A stretch of DNA of 64,000 nucleotides from positions 10,620,001-10,684,000 of the forward strand of contig CANUEZ040000179.1 of NCBI GenBank assembly GCA_948099385.1, given 5' to 3'. The translations under genes and the position numbers were made by a program. Of the stretch, positions 1 through 10,465 are shown one piece after another. The notes under the pieces are model-generated. The model saw nothing but the letters and a program-made list of their open reading frames with translations. It had not been told where the DNA came from and did not search any database. Position 1 is the first letter of the stretch. Each line of letters begins with the position of its first letter. The DNA is from Fasciola hepatica (Eukaryota; Platyhelminthes; Trematoda; Plagiorchiida; Fasciolidae).

Positions 1-119
1 TGTGTGGTCAATCCACGAAATCGGGCAAGAGCCAACCAATCAGATTAGCGCTGGCGCCTTAGTGACGCACTCAGTCAGTCGGCCAGGCAAGGACGCAACT
101 TAACTTTGTGCACATATTC
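1..119. other. Leading flank, nothing recognised
   Basis: No coding signal, repeat copy or RNA gene is recognised before the repeat A copy. By position this lies in an intron of the gene that ends at 1148, if that gene extends to the left. Confidence 0.4.
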
Positions 120-560
120 CTGGGTTGTTCCAGTTCTGATCCATTTCATTATCCTCTGTATAAAGACTCTTCTGCCTTCGAGCCGTCTTACTTTATTGTC
201 ACCAACAGGCGGTTAATATAAGATGCGTGATGATCATAGTCAAAACCTTGGATAAAAGCTAACTGGTGCAGTTTTTAATCGTAAACGGCTCTTCTGATTG
301 GTCAGTCGGGTTGAAACCCGATTGATTGATTCGGCTCCGGTCGGTTCAGACAACTGTTGGCCATTGGTTGGTCCATCGCTCTGCTTTGCTCGGCACGGTC
401 TTATCCTCGATTCAGGACAATCGGTGAGGTGTGCTGTCCGCTCGCCAAACCATCGATCTACTTCGCTGAGTTCAGCCTTGCCTTCGAATCGGGAAGCGCG
501 AAGACATTCCGTCTGCTAAACGAACCGAACAATGTGTCTGTCAATACCCGCACAGTTCCA
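120..560 (-). repeat. Interspersed repeat family A, copy 1
   Basis: Read on the minus strand, this stretch matches the copies at 8320-8575, 26815-27120 and 34935-35330. It carries the shared phrases ACAAGATTGG-like (here decayed), TGTCTGAACCGACCGGA and GAGTCGAATCAGCC-like blocks, and the end motif GAAGGCAGAAGAGT near 150-180. The family has no coding capacity that I can recognise. It sits in the intron just upstream of the exon at 861. Internal phrases recur, which suggests the unit itself arose by duplication. The class (SINE, LTR or MITE) is not determined. Confidence 0.55.
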
Positions 561-860
561 TCTGGGCTTTCACTATCATGTTGACCAATCATACATTATA
601 CTAACACTTTCGCTCAGTGTTAATGCGATAGGAGTTCCAAGTAGAGGTTTTGTAGGTAGGCCGTTCTCGTAGAAAATAGCAAAATGAAGCAAAAGGTCAC
701 AATATTTTTTTTATCGAACGCCATAATGCAATGTTCTGCTATCCTCTTAATATTAATGCGTATCACCTTGGTTTTATTGTTTGTTCCGTCTTATCCCTAA
801 CCATCCACTGGTCGGTCCTGTGCTTCATTCGATCGCCTCCACGTTTTCCCCCTTGTACAG

Positions 861-1148
861 ATGCTTCAGGCCAAACGGAAGCAGACGGGGACCACAGAGA
901 CCATACGACACGTGGGGTCCGGAATATCCAACAAAAGATCAGCGGCTGATGCTGCTGCGGGCGTTGACTATTCAGGAAAACGAATTAAGCAAATGAATCG
1001 TGCTGCATCCCAGTCCCGAGTGCTACCTAAGCGTCTCGGGGCGAAGAATCGACATCGTAATCGCGGCAGTGGGAAGAGCAAAGCGACTAAACCGAAGGCA
1101 CGTGCATCTCGTAGTCAAATTCGAGCAAAGAAACTCAACAAGACCTAG
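861..1148 (+). CDS. Terminal exon of an unidentified basic (nuclear-type) protein
   Basis: A pyrimidine-rich tract ending in TTGTACAG immediately precedes position 861, which is a strong 3' splice site, so this is read as a last exon and the ATG at its start as coincidence. It encodes 95 residues ending at TAG 1146-1148. The tail is extremely rich in Lys and Arg (KRKQ near residue 5, then KNRHRNRG and KKLNKT near the end), with Ala/Ser spacers and no membrane segment. Such tails are typical of nucleolar or RNA-binding proteins, but I cannot name the family. An AATAAA lies 92 bases after the stop. The codons are uninterrupted, unlike the transposon relics around it. An alternative is a single-exon small basic protein starting at 861. 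Confidence 0.6.
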   Translation: MLQAKRKQTGTTETIRHVGSGISNKRSAADAAAGVDYSGKRIKQMNRAASQSRVLPKRLGAKNRHRNRGSGKSKATKPKARASRSQIRAKKLNKT

Positions 1149-1239
1149 TCCTTTTCTCCGTTGGTATATGTAATAGTCCCATCACATTGTGTTGGTGGTT
1201 GCAAGGCACTGCCAAAGCGAACAAAGTGTAAATAGAATG

Positions 1240-1245
1240 AATAAA
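1240..1245 (+). terminator. Poly(A) signal AATAAA
   Basis: A canonical AATAAA follows the exon ending at 1148 and is followed by a T- and GT-rich stretch (CTGTTTTTGT...TTCTGTTCTGTG). This supports 861-1148 as the 3' end of a real transcript. Confidence 0.6.
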
Positions 1246-1523
1246 TCTGTTTTTGTACCCACTTCTGTTCTGTGAAAGCGTTTTTCTTTGATCCTTTGTA
1301 GAGTTGTAGTGACTAGCTGACGATTATACGATAAAACAACGGAAAATTGGACAAAGTGAAGCTGTTATAATCGGTCGTCAATCGATGTAATAAGCCCGGC
1401 CCGTGAGAGAAATTGCTTTCCAATAAAGTTGAACGGCTGTGGCGTGTTCCAACTCAAAACACTCGCGTGTGTACATACAGTTAAAAGATGTTTCTTCTGT
1501 TGCTTGTCTACCACTCGAGGACG

Positions 1524-1560
1524 GTGTGTGTGTGTGTGTGTGCGTGCGTGTGTGTGTGTG
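1524..1560. repeat. (TG)n microsatellite
   Basis: An alternating TG/GT run with two GC interruptions (TGCGTGCGTG). On the opposite strand it produces an artificial Thr-His reading frame that should be ignored. Confidence 0.9.
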
Positions 1561-1878
1561 AACCAGTCTGATGTAGGCCTCAATTGAGAGACCGCTACAT
1601 GGTATCGCTTGCAAGCGTTGTTCGTTGTTGGACTGATTGCTATACGGAAACTGATGTGCACACTGGAATATTGCTTTTCCAATAGCCAGGGCTCCTCAAA
1701 TCGAACTAAATTACTTCACATTGAAGCCCTGTTGTACAAGAGTAGCACCATTATCGATCGGGTTAACTGTTGACCACATGGTCTAATCAATGCACAACAT
1801 GCTTACTTTTACTTTTCTGCGACTGGCTCGTTGGAGAAGATAAGCCGGCCTGATAAATGTCTCTGATCACGGCTGTTC

Positions 1879-3233
1879 ATGCTGAGTAGTTGGCAGCAAG
1901 GTTCTTGCAGATGTCGATTCAGGTCGATTTCCACAGGCGAGCGCCGTACACCATACAAAAGCCAAGTTTGTTTACGTCTTTGAAACGGTATCTAGCCAGG
2001 TCTTTAATTGTCTTCCTCGTTGGCGGTGCCAGTCTGGGCGTGGAGATGATGCCAGGACAATGCTGGTTGGGGCGTGGTCAGGTTCACGGAGTACGTGACC
2101 TAACCACTGCAGTCGGTGGAGTTGTAGGCGCCTTGAAAGGCGGGCGATGCTGCAGCGATTTCGAATGTTTTCATTCGAGATTTTATCACTCCATCCTGTT
2201 TTTAAAACGGATTTGGGGTACCAGTGATCGAAAACTTCTAGTCACCTGGTATCCTCAGCTCTTAATGGCCAAGTTTCGCAACCATATAGTAAGATTGGTC
2301 GGACCGCGGCATTGAACATCCTGAGCGTGGTCTCAAGTCTTATCTCTTTTCTTCGCCAGAAGGTGTTTTGGAGCTGTAAAAACGCCATTCAGGCGGCGTC
2401 AATGCGCCATGTGACATCATCTGCGGCTCATCTTTTCGGTAGGATGGCGGAGCCAAGATACATGAGATCCGAGACAATTTCTATCGTTTGGCCATTCAAT
2501 TGTAGGGCTCTGTTTGCATGACTGATAGATATTACGAACATCTTGGTTTTGCTGGTAATCGTCCAAGACCTGTCTCCGAAGCATATTTGTCTACCCGATC
2601 AAGGGCCGCCTGCGAGGTGGTCAGATCCTCCCCGAGCACCACTATGCCGTCTACAAACTGAAGGTCCGTAATACTGCAGCCTGAGGAAACCTGGACGCCC
2701 TGATAACCGTTTATTGCGCGTTACATTACCCAATACACAGCAGAGTTGAACAGCACTGGAGATAACGGGCACGCTCGTCGTACCCCTGACTTCAGTTCGA
2801 ATGGACAAGACGCTTCGCTATCACCTCGAGCACGTGCCTTTGTTCCAGCCTAATATGACTTTATCAAGCTGACCAGTTTGAATGGGACGCCGTCTGCAAG
2901 CATTATCTACCACAGTGACTCACAATCCGTTGGGTCATAAATGGTGCGAAGGTATATGAAGCATGCGGCGGCAAGGCGTTGGAATTTGTAACGGTGTTTC
3001 AGAATCCTCCGGAAGGTGAATATTTGGTTGACGCATCCACTGCCTGGACGGAAACCTCCCCGGTTGTACCGGGTACGTCCATGTCTCGATTCAGCGAAGC
3101 GATTCAGCAGGAGTTGGGCGAACACTTTTGCAATCATGTTTAGCACACTGATACCACGGCGGTATCCACACACCGTTTTGTCACCCTGTTGAAAAATGGA
3201 AGCAGGACCGAGATGTCCTAATCGGATGGACAT
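1879..3233 (-). pseudogene. RTE reverse transcriptase and C-terminal domain remnant
   Basis: The block at 2907-3233 contains YRRGISVLNMIAKVFAQLLL and GGFRPGSGCVNQIFTFRRIL, matching RT motifs 2a/3. Near 2600-2680 the catalytic F-A-D-D box reads FVDG (second Asp lost) followed by IVVLGEDL. The carboxyl part at 1879-2330 has LLYGCETWPLR, then LHRLQWLGHVLR. A stop codon on the minus strand near 1879-1881 ends the frame. The catalytic change and the frameshifts make it non-functional. Confidence 0.75.
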
Positions 3234-4065
3234 TTTTCAATTTCCGAAATCAATCAGAATAGGGTACGAAGTAGCTCGGTGACCACCGGAAGGCACGTCT
3301 TGTAGATTTCCGCAGGGATTCTGTCTTCACCGGGGCACTTGTCAGAGTTTAAACGGTCAGTCGCATTCGCTACCTCGTCTAATAACGGAGGATCACAGTT
3401 GATGCTATATGGAGGGGCTGAAGTTGGATCGGTATCTCTCGGTCCATCTAGTGGACGATTAAAGAGCTGGCTGAAATGTTCTGCCTATCTAGTTACCTCA
3501 CTATCCATATCAGGGATGGTTATACCGGCGGAATCGCGCAAGTTAGGTTGAATAAACTGTCTTTTACGCGACGCGGATTGTTTGAAGTGAAAGAAGTGAG
3601 CGAGGTGACAGGCACTGGCTGGAGTTTCCATCTTATTTACAATTTCGTGCCAGTATTTGCGTCGATTTTTCTTTGCGGAGCGAGTCGCCTCGCGTTTGAG
3701 ATGTTGATATTCAGGACGGCCGGATAAACGGGCATCCTCATATATCCGGTTTTTATAGCGGTATTTCGTGAGTCCTAATTCGCCTATTGCGCCTTGATCT
3801 ACTGCTAATTTCAGTTTAGCCTATAACAGGTCGATCGAGTCTGTTATGTGGTGTGAGGTGGATGTATCGGTTGATAAACGCAGTTCAATCTCCTTGATTA
3901 GAGCTTCCGTTTTCTCCCGAAACTTTAACCGTTCCACTTTGAGGCGCTTCGTGGGAGTTGTCTTTATTCGGGGCGGTGGACGAAGGTGAAGCTTCGCGCA
4001 TAGCAGCACGTGATCTGATCCTCCCTTGTTGTCTGCTTCAATGCTGTGGTACGATCTTCAGTCTT

Positions 4066-4710
4066 CTATTGACAAGTTCCTCGCGACCGGATTAGCCAGT
4101 AGTCAGTTCGGTGAGCTGTTCTACCGTCATTGGAATACCATGTGAGAAGATGTCTTATAGGGTGCTGGGACCGTGTGTTGGTTATGCACAACCGGTTAAA
4201 ATCGGAGAAATTGATTAACCTATCGCTGTTTTCACAGCCCTCTCTCAGGTTGAACTCCCCGAGAATTTGGCATGTCAAAGCAACTTGCGCTCCTGTCCGG
4301 GCGTTCCAGTCACCCGCTTTGATAAGTATATTTCTTTTGCGGAATGCGACTCACCACCGTTTGAAGCTGTTGTAGAATTAGTCCTTCGCACTCATATCGG
4401 ATGGTAGGGTTGGGACGTAGATCGCAACCACGGTAAGGTTGACTGGCTCGCCTTTGAAACGCACCACTGCGATTCCTAATGGTTTTGGTTCCCAAGAGGA
4501 CAGAGCGGAATTGGCGCAATGACTTACAGCTACTGTTACTCCTTGCCGACTCGGCGTTTCTGGGCCACTGCGATAAAGCCAAAGATGGCCTTCTGGACCG
4601 GGAACCTCGATGTTACGAGAGCCGGTACCGCTTAGTCCGACTTCGGATAAACAGTCGTGTAGTGTGCGCATGATCACTGTCCGACTTCCAATGTCCGTGA
4701 GATTTCTCAC
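4066..4710 (-). pseudogene. RTE endonuclease domain remnant
   Basis: Two blocks in different frames (4378-4710 and 4066-4278) make up an AP-endonuclease-like domain. The first has ...RTVIMRTLHDCLSEVGLSGTGS and WLYRSGP; the second has LGEFNLREGCENSDRL, NFSDFNRL and HLLTWYSNDGRT, i.e. the GDFNA/N...R...L and T-W-x-S-x-D-G segments expected before the final D-H. In this family the enzyme nicks target DNA to prime reverse transcription. The GDWNA motif is altered to GEFNL and the frame is broken, so it should be inactive. Confidence 0.75.
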
Positions 4711-4990
4711 ACTCCAGAATCCTAGAAATAGGATCTCTTTCGGATGCGAGGGGGTCCAGTTCGCATTCTTGACATCCCAGTCACTGGAGAACCGCAGGGC
4801 GCGTTACTTCCCGGAAACGTCGTAGCATGGATAATAGAGCGTGTAGATGGCATAATCACCAAGTTTCGTGGGTGTTTGGTACAGCAGAGAACTCCAGCAT
4901 CACTCGGCTTTTTTTGAGGGCACATCTCCTGCCTTCGAGCAGCCAAGTACGGAAATCAAGGCCGCGGCGTGTTGATGCATGGTTGCCGGT

Positions 4991-7095
4991 GGCTCCCTAG
5001 GAGTTCGTTCGCCATTCGCTTGAATTGAATCCAACCCAGGGGTTCATGGAACCCTAATAATTATACAGGTCTCCTTCATAGCCATTGGATTATACAGTAA
5101 ATCTTGTCAGCATATTCAAATATAGCTGTCTGCACATGCCAACCACCGTATTCCCAGGTTTTTGGACCCTGGTTACCCTCAACCTAGTTTAGCCCGCCTG
5201 TCGAGCAGTTGCGCAACTTGGGATATTTTGACTCGCACATTTGACCAGAGGCTTTCAGCGAGCATCTGGCTTCTGGAAGAAAGTGTGAACGGGTTGCTCG
5301 GGCTTCTACCCTTACGACAACGTCTTTACCGAGGCTGTAAATCCAAAGATGCACACATGCTCGCAAAATTATTAAAATGCTGTCCTGCGTATTTGTCAGA
5401 TTTCGGCAGTGTACAAGCTTAAAGTGAGTTTTCATCCAACGTAGTGATCAGATGGGTCCAATGCGCACAAGGTCTGATTTCAGGTGCTGAGCTTCCAGTC
5501 TCACGTATTCCTCCTTATAGACAATTTCGAAACAAGTCAATGTGGTGCACTGTTCCCCTGGAGTGGTTACACCCCTTCAGGTTTGAATTTCTATTACCGC
5601 TACTGAGAATAGTAGCAGTAGTTAGATTTTCACTTCCGATAATACCTCGTGGGGAATATCATTCCATCCACGGAGAGAGAAGCCGAATCCATTAAATTAC
5701 GTTATGATCTCTATGGTATACACTCATTTATCGTCTTCTAATCGTAACTGCCTTCATTACTTGAAGGCGTTAAAGGATGCCGCTATTCTCAGCTAGATCT
5801 GGTCTGATCCTGCGATCGGCACGAATAAACCTTACTGCTATTTCAATCTCTGCCGTGGGAAATATCACTTTATCATGTCACTCCGCGTCGGTACTTTTCG
5901 AAAACGATGAATTCCCACGATTTGTCATAATTTTTGCGTTTACCGACCCCTAGCCACGCAGTTCGTCATACGTTAGTCAAAACGAACTCTGGTTATCCTA
6001 GTGTTTGTACACAGAAGGTGCTGGAAGCAGATTTCGGTTACGTTTATCCTGGTGAAATGCTCTGTGTTTACCCCGCTGCCTCAAAGGAACCGGTGTATCT
6101 TACCCTAATCGTCATCACCCAACCAGTAGTTTTGGAAATTCTAAGACCCCTCCATTGTTAGTAAGTCACACAGCCCCAACACTTCCTGTATTCACCGTGC
6201 ACCGTTCACCCGGCGACCCTGTCCACAGTCAATGTTAGGCCAGTGCACACCACGTTGGAGCCCCGAAATAGTTTTCTGGTCATGCACACTCGCGCTGTCC
6301 GGTGCATTGAGGTCTTTCAAGGACTGAATTCATCGGGTTTTCCCCAATATGATCTCAACACTCTTTTTGTGTTGTAGTCAGCTCACCCATACACCTACAA
6401 CCACACACCCAACCACCGCAACTTTCACTTAGATCTGTCAGATGTCGCACTCTCAGAAAGTAGGAGTTCGCGAAATGTTCCAAAACCCATGTTTTCCATT
6501 GGTTTCCAAACTTTACAATGTCGCAATCTGTAAAATGCTCCCATGGTCGCTCAAACCAACCTCACTGAGTTACTATGGAATTGGGTCTCCCCAAAAAGTG
6601 CATCCAATTGTCTCTAGGTCTCACATTTGACTGGCCAAAAAAGTCATCTGTTGGTTTGACGAATGAAGTATTCTATTGGCTGCCGTTTGAGACATAATAA
6701 GGTTTTCAGTTCAAGCATCAGTAAGTCACTATGGGATCAAGAAAAGAAAACGAGCAACGAGAGAAAAGGCGACTATTCTGAGGATGGTTTGCGAACTGAA
6801 GGCAACGCGAAACTTTGTGAACAGTCGTTTTGGCATTGGAAACTGTGGTCCGTAGGAAGAATGTGAATTTTGCTGCAAACATGGTAATCTTCCTATGGTT
6901 CGTTCAGCTCCTGGAAAGAGAGATGTAGATTGCAGCCTTTTAAATAAATTGGAATTTCTTTTTTATCAATTGAGTGGTGAGCAGAAGGGGTAAGTCATGG
7001 TGAAATCGGTGGATATTTATACGGTTTACAGATTGTCGAATATTTTTAACGCCCGTGGAACTGCGCTGTATCATTGCACCTTGCCCGAACGGACA
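4991..7095. other. Anonymous sequence, probable intron/intergenic
   Basis: No recognisable transposon protein or RNA gene. One stretch at 5962-6160 (+) is open, follows a CAG acceptor-like site and reads like protein (contains LEADFGYVYPGEMLCVYPA), but I cannot assign it and no good donor is obvious; it is only a weak exon candidate. Confidence 0.3.
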
Positions 7096-7983
7096 TTAGA
7101 TGGATGTCGTATTTGGGCCACTGGAAACAATGTTTCGAAAGTCAGATTGACACACATTATATCTGGCGAAAATTTTCCCCCGGTTATGATAGGAGGATGT
7201 GCTGCTGGGATATAGGTAAGAAATGTCTACGGTGAAAATACTATAGTCCACGAAACACGTGGATGACCTTCGTTCTGTGGAGCTACTGGCTGAGAGATTT
7301 AAACACGCGGGTGAATCATAAGAATCGAAAAATTGTGCTTGTTGTGAATATTGCAGTTCCTCATCGTGTTGTTGCTCTGTTTCCAAATGCGCACGTGTTA
7401 TTTCCTACCCTCCAGTAGCACATCAGTCATTCAGCCTATGAACCAAGGATTTATCTGGTCTTTCAAATACATTTTCCGAGAACGTCTCCTTGTGTTTTCT
7501 GGTAAATAGAGTAACAAAAAAATAAATCTGAGAATAGTTGGTCCTTTTTGAAATTTCTGGGCAATCTGTTGCGTTTGCTTGGATAGAACTGCATTTTACT
7601 ACCGGAAATAATGCTTTTGTGAGGCATTACTCATAATAACAGTTGCTGAAATTTGCTCGGAAATCTCATGCAGTTTTCCCAGTGCACTTAACGAATGTGA
7701 TACAATCGATGATTTGCTTCTCGAAAAAGAGATGCAGCATTCTGAAGTGGACATCGATGAGGTAATATTCTGTCTAGATTTGGGAACAACATTTGCTGAG
7801 TCATAGAAAACGATGGGAGCAGACTGAATAAGAAGATTCAGGAGTATAATAATCAGAGTTAGTGAAGCTGGTACCATCAACCATAGAGGAGGTTGCACTA
7901 AACCTCCGTACTACTCGGTCAAATCGATCCGTTATGTCCGGAATACGGAAGAAATTGTTGGTTTGTTTCGTGTGACATGCCAT
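7096..7983 (-). pseudogene. Coding-like minus-strand block, possible ORP-family exons
   Basis: On the minus strand three open segments in different frames read like real protein. 7823-7600 follows a good acceptor (CTTCTTATTCAG) and is Ser-rich (SFSRSKSSIVSHSLSALGKL). 7498-7430 follows an excellent acceptor (TTTTTTTGTTACTCTATTTACCAG, split here as tract plus CAG) and contains RPDKSLVHRLND. 7400-7210 contains QFFDSYDSPACLNLSASSS. The order LVH.L then FFD......LSASSS recalls the phospho-Ser linker of OSBPL3/6/7-type oxysterol-binding-protein-related proteins, which bind sterols or phospholipids at membrane contacts. The lipid-binding domain signature EQVSHHPP was not found in the window. It could equally be a decayed processed copy or chance; type and boundaries are tentative. 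Confidence 0.3.
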
Positions 7984-8319
7984 CTAATTTCCCGGAGAGT
8001 TGCACTCTTTAGGTGTTTTTATTGGTGTTTGTTCAGGAAAGTGCAAACCGATCGTGATTTATATTCAGCACACTGATTAGAGTAGTGTCCATTTGGCGTA
8101 TGACCTTGTGCTGCGAGAGCTTTCTTAGGTGTGCGACTGCCTTTTCACGACAGTAAGACAAGGTCTGGACTTAGTGACAAGGGCCCAAACGAATTGGGTC
8201 ACTTGGTTTTGGAACGACCTCCTACGAGAGTGAATTATCGATTTTCTTATGTCCGCTGATATTAGCTATACCCGAGTGGGCGTAAGGAAGACTGAGGATA
8301 TGAGGGCAGTGGCAGGTAC

Positions 8320-8575
8320 GAAAAGTCCTGGCTCGGTGGTCAGACAGCATGCTTTCGCGTGGCCAAAATCAAGGACTAGGTTGGATTCGGCGAAACAAAT
8401 CGATGATTTGGCAGGCAGGCAGTACGCCACCGTTCATCCAGAACCGAGGGCAAGATTGGGATCAGCGAAGCTGAGTGATGGGTCAATCAGGGACCAATTG
8501 TTGTCTGAACCGACCGGATCCGAGTCAGCCAATCGGGTTGCAAACAGATCAGCCAGTCACGAGAGGCGCTCGTCA
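8320..8575 (+). repeat. Repeat family A, copy 2
   Basis: Closely resembles 34935-35160 and the minus strand of 120-560: it holds tandem-like phrases (AGGACTAGGTTGGATTCGGC; GGGCAAGATTGGGATCAGCG), the GATGATTTGGCAGGCAGGCAG block and TTGTCTGAACCGACCGGA. It is abutted on the right by PLE1 coding sequence, so its 3' part is missing. The 132-codon frame across it is a repeat artefact. Confidence 0.6.
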
Positions 8576-8797
8576 ATGATAAAGATTCACAAAGGTGCAA
8601 TTATGTTAAGGCCTATTGTGTGCACGACAAATTCCGCTTGCCACTAAATTGCTCGATGGTTATTCGATGTTCTTGGTTCCCTCCGAAAATGCCTAACTCC
8701 TCGTTGTTTACGAGATTCCTTTGAACTTGCCAAAATTCTTGACAGTTTTAGGGCAAAGACTCATGGAATATCGAAAAAACGACGCACCATAAGATAT

Positions 8798-8944
8798 GTT
8801 ATAGGTAAGTGTTTGTTGTTCGGTATCACAGTTCGCAAACTGGTCTTGAGAAAGGTTACCCGCGGTAACCGAAACGTCGACTGACTACCATCTTTTCCGA
8901 TAACGCTGTGTTACCGAACAATGAACACTTATCTACACTCACAG
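8798..8944 (+). repeat. Fold-back segment with intron-like ends inside PLE1
   Basis: The left end (AAGTGTTTGTTGTTCGGTA, then TCACAG) and the right end (GCTGTGTTACCGAACAATGA, then ACACTT) are inverted repeats of about 25 bp. The centre holds a second perfect 7-bp stem, GGTTACC-CGC-GGTAACC, followed by GAAACGTC. The left boundary is AG|GTAAGT and the right boundary CTCACAG, i.e. perfect splice-like borders. A diverged copy of the centre and right half lies at 57480-57605. Confidence 0.6.
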
Positions 8945-8954
8945 AATATATTCA

Positions 8955-9529
8955 ATGGGTGCTGAATCTCTTTTTTCCAAAGTACCTCTTCGAGAAACTG
9001 TTGGCTATTTTTGTGATGTCGTTTTATCCAATAATATTGCACTGACTGTACCCGTCGATTGCATAAAGGACCTTACAATTTTTGGCACCGAAGATATCCA
9101 TTTTTGGTTCAAGGGAAAGGCGTACAGGCAGATTGATGGAGTGGCAATGGGAAGCCCCCTACGTCCTACACCGGCAGATGTTTTCCTGGAGATGATCGAA
9201 GACCGGTTGACCGATCAAATTACCTGGTTTCCTTTGTACAAACGTTCTGTTGGCCACATTTATTGATTTCCAGTGACGACGATTTTATTCAGTTCTTCAA
9301 TATTTTAAATTCTATACATCCGAATTTATTTGTGTCTTATAGGGAAGAATCCAGCTTGAGTTTACCCTTCCCAGACATTTTAATCACACGCCGTCCGGAC
9401 GACACACTATTAAGGACCATTCACAGAAAAGCAACATGGAACGGGCATCATATGCAGTTTTCCAGTTACGCACAAACGTGGTTTGATCAGAATGCTTTTC
9501 CACCAGGTTCGAAATATTCGTACACCTGA
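8955..9529 (+). pseudogene. PLE1 reverse transcriptase core
   Basis: The segment begins with SMGAESLFSKVPL, equivalent to SLDVESLFTNVPL in the better preserved PLE2. It continues with the diagnostic YRQIDGVAMGSPL and, after a frame change at about 9263, with the palm/thumb sequence SSDDDFIQFFNILNSIHPN and LPFPDILITRR. The catalytic Y-V-D-D position reads S-V-G-H, so both metal-binding aspartates are gone. Together with the frameshift this makes the enzyme dead. Confidence 0.8.
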
Positions 9530-9816
9530 CCAATTGCAAAAGGAGGAAGATTTTATCAAAGAACACCCTTTTGCCCGGTGGTTATGCAGAAACGTTTATT
9601 GGGCACCACAGCAAACCACGATGGGAAACGGAGCCCATTTCAACAGCTGAACGAATGTACGCCATTTTATTCCTTCCTTTTAAAGGCGATCACATTTGAA
9701 TCATCTGTGTTATAATTTAAGCTCCGCTCTAGACCGAACATATATCATGCACACCACTAGAAGATAAAAATTAGAAGATCATTCTGACAGTCATATTACT
9801 CTTACCGCTTTACATA

Positions 9817-10120
9817 TTGTCTACCAGTCCACTTGCAGTTGTGGTGATACGTACATTCGTAGAACAGAATGATGCTTGATTCGAAGAGTGACTGAACACA
9901 TTCCGAAATGGCTTTTTGCACTCAATGATTCATTTGGACTGCAAGAAACCCAGCATTAGCCATTGCGAGGTATCTACTTTCAACAGGTGATCGAGTTGAC
10001 CTGACCCGGTCATTCAAAGTACGATTGCGCAACGGAAATGCAAGACTGCTGGCGTTCAGTGAAACTATGTTGATCAAAACAGGAAACCCTCCCCTCTGGG
10101 CACAGAAACAATCTGCCTTC
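9817..10120 (+). pseudogene. PLE1 GIY-YIG endonuclease remnant
   Basis: The plus strand shows VYQSTCSCGDTYIRRTE (the Y-x(n)-Y-I-G-x-T segment, Gly changed to Arg), then LIRRVTEHIPKWL, and near 10025-10080 RLLAFSETMLIKTGNPPLW, the conserved carboxyl end of the domain. In Penelope-like elements this nuclease cuts the target site. Stops and frame changes interrupt it. Confidence 0.65.
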
Positions 10121-10329
10121 CCTGGCAGTAGCCGTAAACCGCAAACGAATTGCTGTATTCTTTATGATAAACATTTTTCTCGTTTTTTCACTGTGTATCC
10201 CATGTCTTGTATCACATATAAACTGATACGTTTCGCGTACACGACCGACAAGGATAAACGAAATGCCTGCATCTCGCAATATATGTCTTCTTTCCGTTCT
10301 TACTGAATGACACTTGAGCCAATAAGTTC

Positions 10330-10465
10330 ACAGACAGGGATTTTGGTTATAGTCACCACTTATCTTATATGACTGGCCTAGATTGTACCAGTAAACTGAG
10401 ATGGTTTGCAGGCAGAACAGACTTCTCACTAGAGTTAGTGTGACGGTACAGAACAGATGAGTTAA
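10330..10465 (+). repeat. Repeat family A, 3' fragment (copy 3)
   Basis: Shares the 3' half of family A: GGTTATAGTCACCACTTATC, then a diverged middle, then CTTCTCACTAGAGTTAGTGT and GACGGTACAGAAC, as at 27066-27112 and 35275-35325. Confidence 0.55.

Larger units (their letters stand above)
1879..4990 (-). mobile_element. RTE-clade non-LTR retrotransposon, decayed
   Basis: On the minus strand an AP-type endonuclease region (about 4066-4760), a linker (3821-4009), a reverse transcriptase (about 2590-3235) and the characteristic RTE carboxyl end (1879-2330) appear in the correct order. The carboxyl end shows LLYGCETWPLR and LHRLQWLGHVLREP, which are hallmarks of trematode and BovB-like RTE ORFs. 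Several frameshifts and stops break it. The 5' end is uncertain: coding-like sequence fades at about 4990. The long plus-strand frame at 1890-2315 is an antisense shadow of the carboxyl end. Confidence 0.85.
8576..10300 (+). mobile_element. Penelope-like retroelement PLE1 (5'-truncated, decayed)
   Basis: Reverse transcriptase fragments (8576-8800, 8945-9530) and a GIY-YIG endonuclease remnant (about 9817-10120) occur in the order typical of Penelope-like elements. Diagnostic pieces are MIKIHKG, the RT motif YRQIDGVAMGSPLRPTPAD, FLPFKGDHI near 9675, and CSCGDTYIRRTE followed by RVTEHIPKWL. A 140-bp fold-back segment interrupts the RT at 8802-8944. The coding part N-terminal of IKIHK is absent, replaced by repeat A. 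Confidence 0.8.

Noticed and set aside
1890..2315. 141-codon plus-strand ORF
   Set aside because: Antisense of the conserved RTE carboxyl end, whose minus-strand reading is clearly protein-like.
8249..8647. 132-codon plus-strand ORF
   Set aside because: Runs through repeat A copy 2 into PLE1; composition comes from the repeat, and other copies do not keep the frame.
8798..8944. Definite hammerhead ribozyme
   Set aside because: The CUGANGA box is missing, so only a ribozyme-like resemblance is reported as a finding.
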